The position numbers and the translations under genes were made by a program. A stretch of DNA of 64,000 bases from Bacteroidaceae bacterium. Its GTDB lineage: Bacteria > Bacteroidota > Bacteroidia > Bacteroidales > Bacteroidaceae. The stretch covers positions 16,116 through 80,115 of the forward strand of contig JAFXTC010000041.1 of NCBI GenBank assembly GCA_017525235.1. Direction: 5' to 3'. The notes under the pieces are model-generated. The model saw nothing but the letters and a program-made list of their open reading frames with translations. It did not search any database and was not told the DNA's origin. This document shows, piece after piece, positions 63,698 to 64,000 of the stretch. Each line of letters begins with the position of its first letter. Position 1 is the stretch's first letter.

Positions 63698-63728
63698 CAA
63701 AAATACTGATTTTCCCAATACGCACAAA
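63698..63728 (-). promoter_or_regulatory. Consensus promoter driving the structured RNA region
   Basis: TTTG (63728-63725), 19 bases, TATTTTTG (63705-63698). Both boxes and the spacing match the Bacteroidetes consensus. It reads leftwards into the hairpin-rich region and the HEPN gene. Confidence 0.72.
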
Positions 63729-63778
63729 GAAAAAGGATGTTTTTCTTGAGAAAAAGGATTCAACCCTTTATATATAGA

Positions 63779-63806
63779 TAAGGTGAAACCAGAAGGCTTC
63801 ACCTTA
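63779..63806 (-). terminator. Hairpin after the right-edge gene
   Basis: Stem AAGGTGAAACC (63780-63790) with GGCTTCACCTT (63795-63805), one wobble, loop AGAA. It lies 23 bases past the stop of the right-edge gene. The tail on the minus strand is A/T-rich but has no clean T run, so efficiency is uncertain. Confidence 0.6.
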
Positions 63807-63828
63807 TTCATTTCATGCGCGATAATTG

Positions 63829-64000
63829 TTATTTAATCAAGACCTTCTTTACCGTACCATCACTCATGCGGATAATGTTCAGTCCCTTCTTTTTAAATTG
63901 AAAGTTGAAAGTTGAAAGTTGAAAATTTATCTTTCTTCCTGAAAGGTCATAAACGCTAGCCGAATTATCAATTATCAATTGTCCATTATCAATTGAAATA
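63829..64000 (-). CDS. 3' end of a secreted protein with a sorting-type C-terminal domain
   Basis: The last 56 codons of a gene entering from the right. The readable end includes SASVYDLSGRKI, then a repeat-encoded stretch NFQLSTFNFQF, then KKKGLNIIRMSDGTVKKVLI ending in Lys and the stop. VYDLSGRK and the terminal KVLIK match the sorting-type domains of the GH130, GH95 and LRR proteins in this window. Two simple-repeat tracts interrupt the domain. The body of the protein lies outside the window, so its function is unknown. Confidence 0.8.
   Translation of the reverse strand, partial: ISIDNGQLIIDNSASVYDLSGRKINFQLSTFNFQFKKKGLNIIRMSDGTVKKVLIK
63898..63925. repeat. TTGAAAG heptanucleotide repeat inside a coding end
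   Basis: Four units: TTGAAAG three times, then TTGAAAA. On the coding (minus) strand it reads as CTTTCAA repeats and encodes FQLSTFNFQ-like residues inside the C-terminal domain. Confidence 0.85.
63964..63998. repeat. ATTATCA heptanucleotide repeat inside the same coding end
   Basis: Five units from 63964: ATTATCA, ATTATCA, ATTGTCC, ATTATCA, ATTGAAA. It encodes ISIDNGQLIIDN upstream of VYDLSGRK. Confidence 0.8.

Overview
The window is a chromosomal stretch of a member of the Bacteroidales, most likely Prevotella or a close relative. Almost every transcription unit is preceded by the Bacteroidetes sigma-factor -7 box TAnnTTTG, in several cases with a TTTG box 18-20 bases upstream. Shine-Dalgarno sequences are scarce. 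Many genes belong to families typical of the phylum: DUF4835, DUF3127, DUF6452/DUF6048, the DUF5117/5118 metalloprotease, BspA-like leucine-rich repeats, and C-terminal domains of the kind used by the type IX (Por) secretion system. No rRNA, complete insertion sequence, phage or CRISPR array was seen.

Layout. 1-13 kb is housekeeping: the 5' part of uvrB, a large zinc metalloprotease, mutY, a 29-residue COX24/mS38-like ribosome-associated protein, RNase G, aspS, two tandem tRNA-Lys(CTT) genes, a YycJ-like MBL hydrolase, a lipoprotein, a TamA/BamA-like outer membrane protein and a SpoU RNA methyltransferase. 13-26.5 kb holds an SDR with a coupled 55-residue protein, an acidic unknown protein, an EEP-family hydrolase, a LOG-family protein, an amidase, purT, rarA, a glycosyltransferase, a secreted GH130-like protein and an ABC-F ATPase. 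26.7-34.8 kb has rho with a long charged N-terminal insert, then a complete three-gene RND efflux operon. 35.4-45.1 kb is one long tightly packed operon: dnaN, a DnaQ-like exonuclease, coaBC, DUF4835, recN, a pseudoprotease-TPR protein, tilS and a zinc-ribbon membrane protein. On the opposite strand after it lies an SRP RNA-tRNA-Thr unit. 45.6-54.9 kb carries DUF4199, a glycosyltransferase, DUF6452, DUF6048, mntP, apbE, a Crp-like regulator, an M3 peptidase fused to dCMP deaminase, and an S41 protease. 54.9-64 kb is accessory: a GH95 fucosidase, repeat-rich intergenic DNA, a giant LRR surface protein, an A+T-rich gene with a HEPN ribonuclease motif, a long structured RNA region with its own promoter, and the 3' end of another secreted protein.

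How the genes work together. Secreted GH130 and GH95 enzymes, the LRR protein and the right-edge gene all end in C-terminal sorting-type domains, so they probably share one export route. The RND genes form a tripartite pump. The dnaN operon joins replication, repair, coenzyme A synthesis and tRNA modification.

The most unusual unit is at 61.9-63.7 kb: a consensus promoter, about 330 nt of hairpin-rich sequence ending in a terminator-like stem, a HEPN-motif protein, and an LRR surface protein whose start overlaps the HEPN stop. Other unusual signals are the M3 peptidase-dCMP deaminase fusion, an RND permease with two extra hydrophobic helices in its porter domain, three promoters placed so that transcripts would be leaderless, two loci sharing a 22-bp-periodic repeat, and simple repeats that have become the C-terminal tails of proteins.
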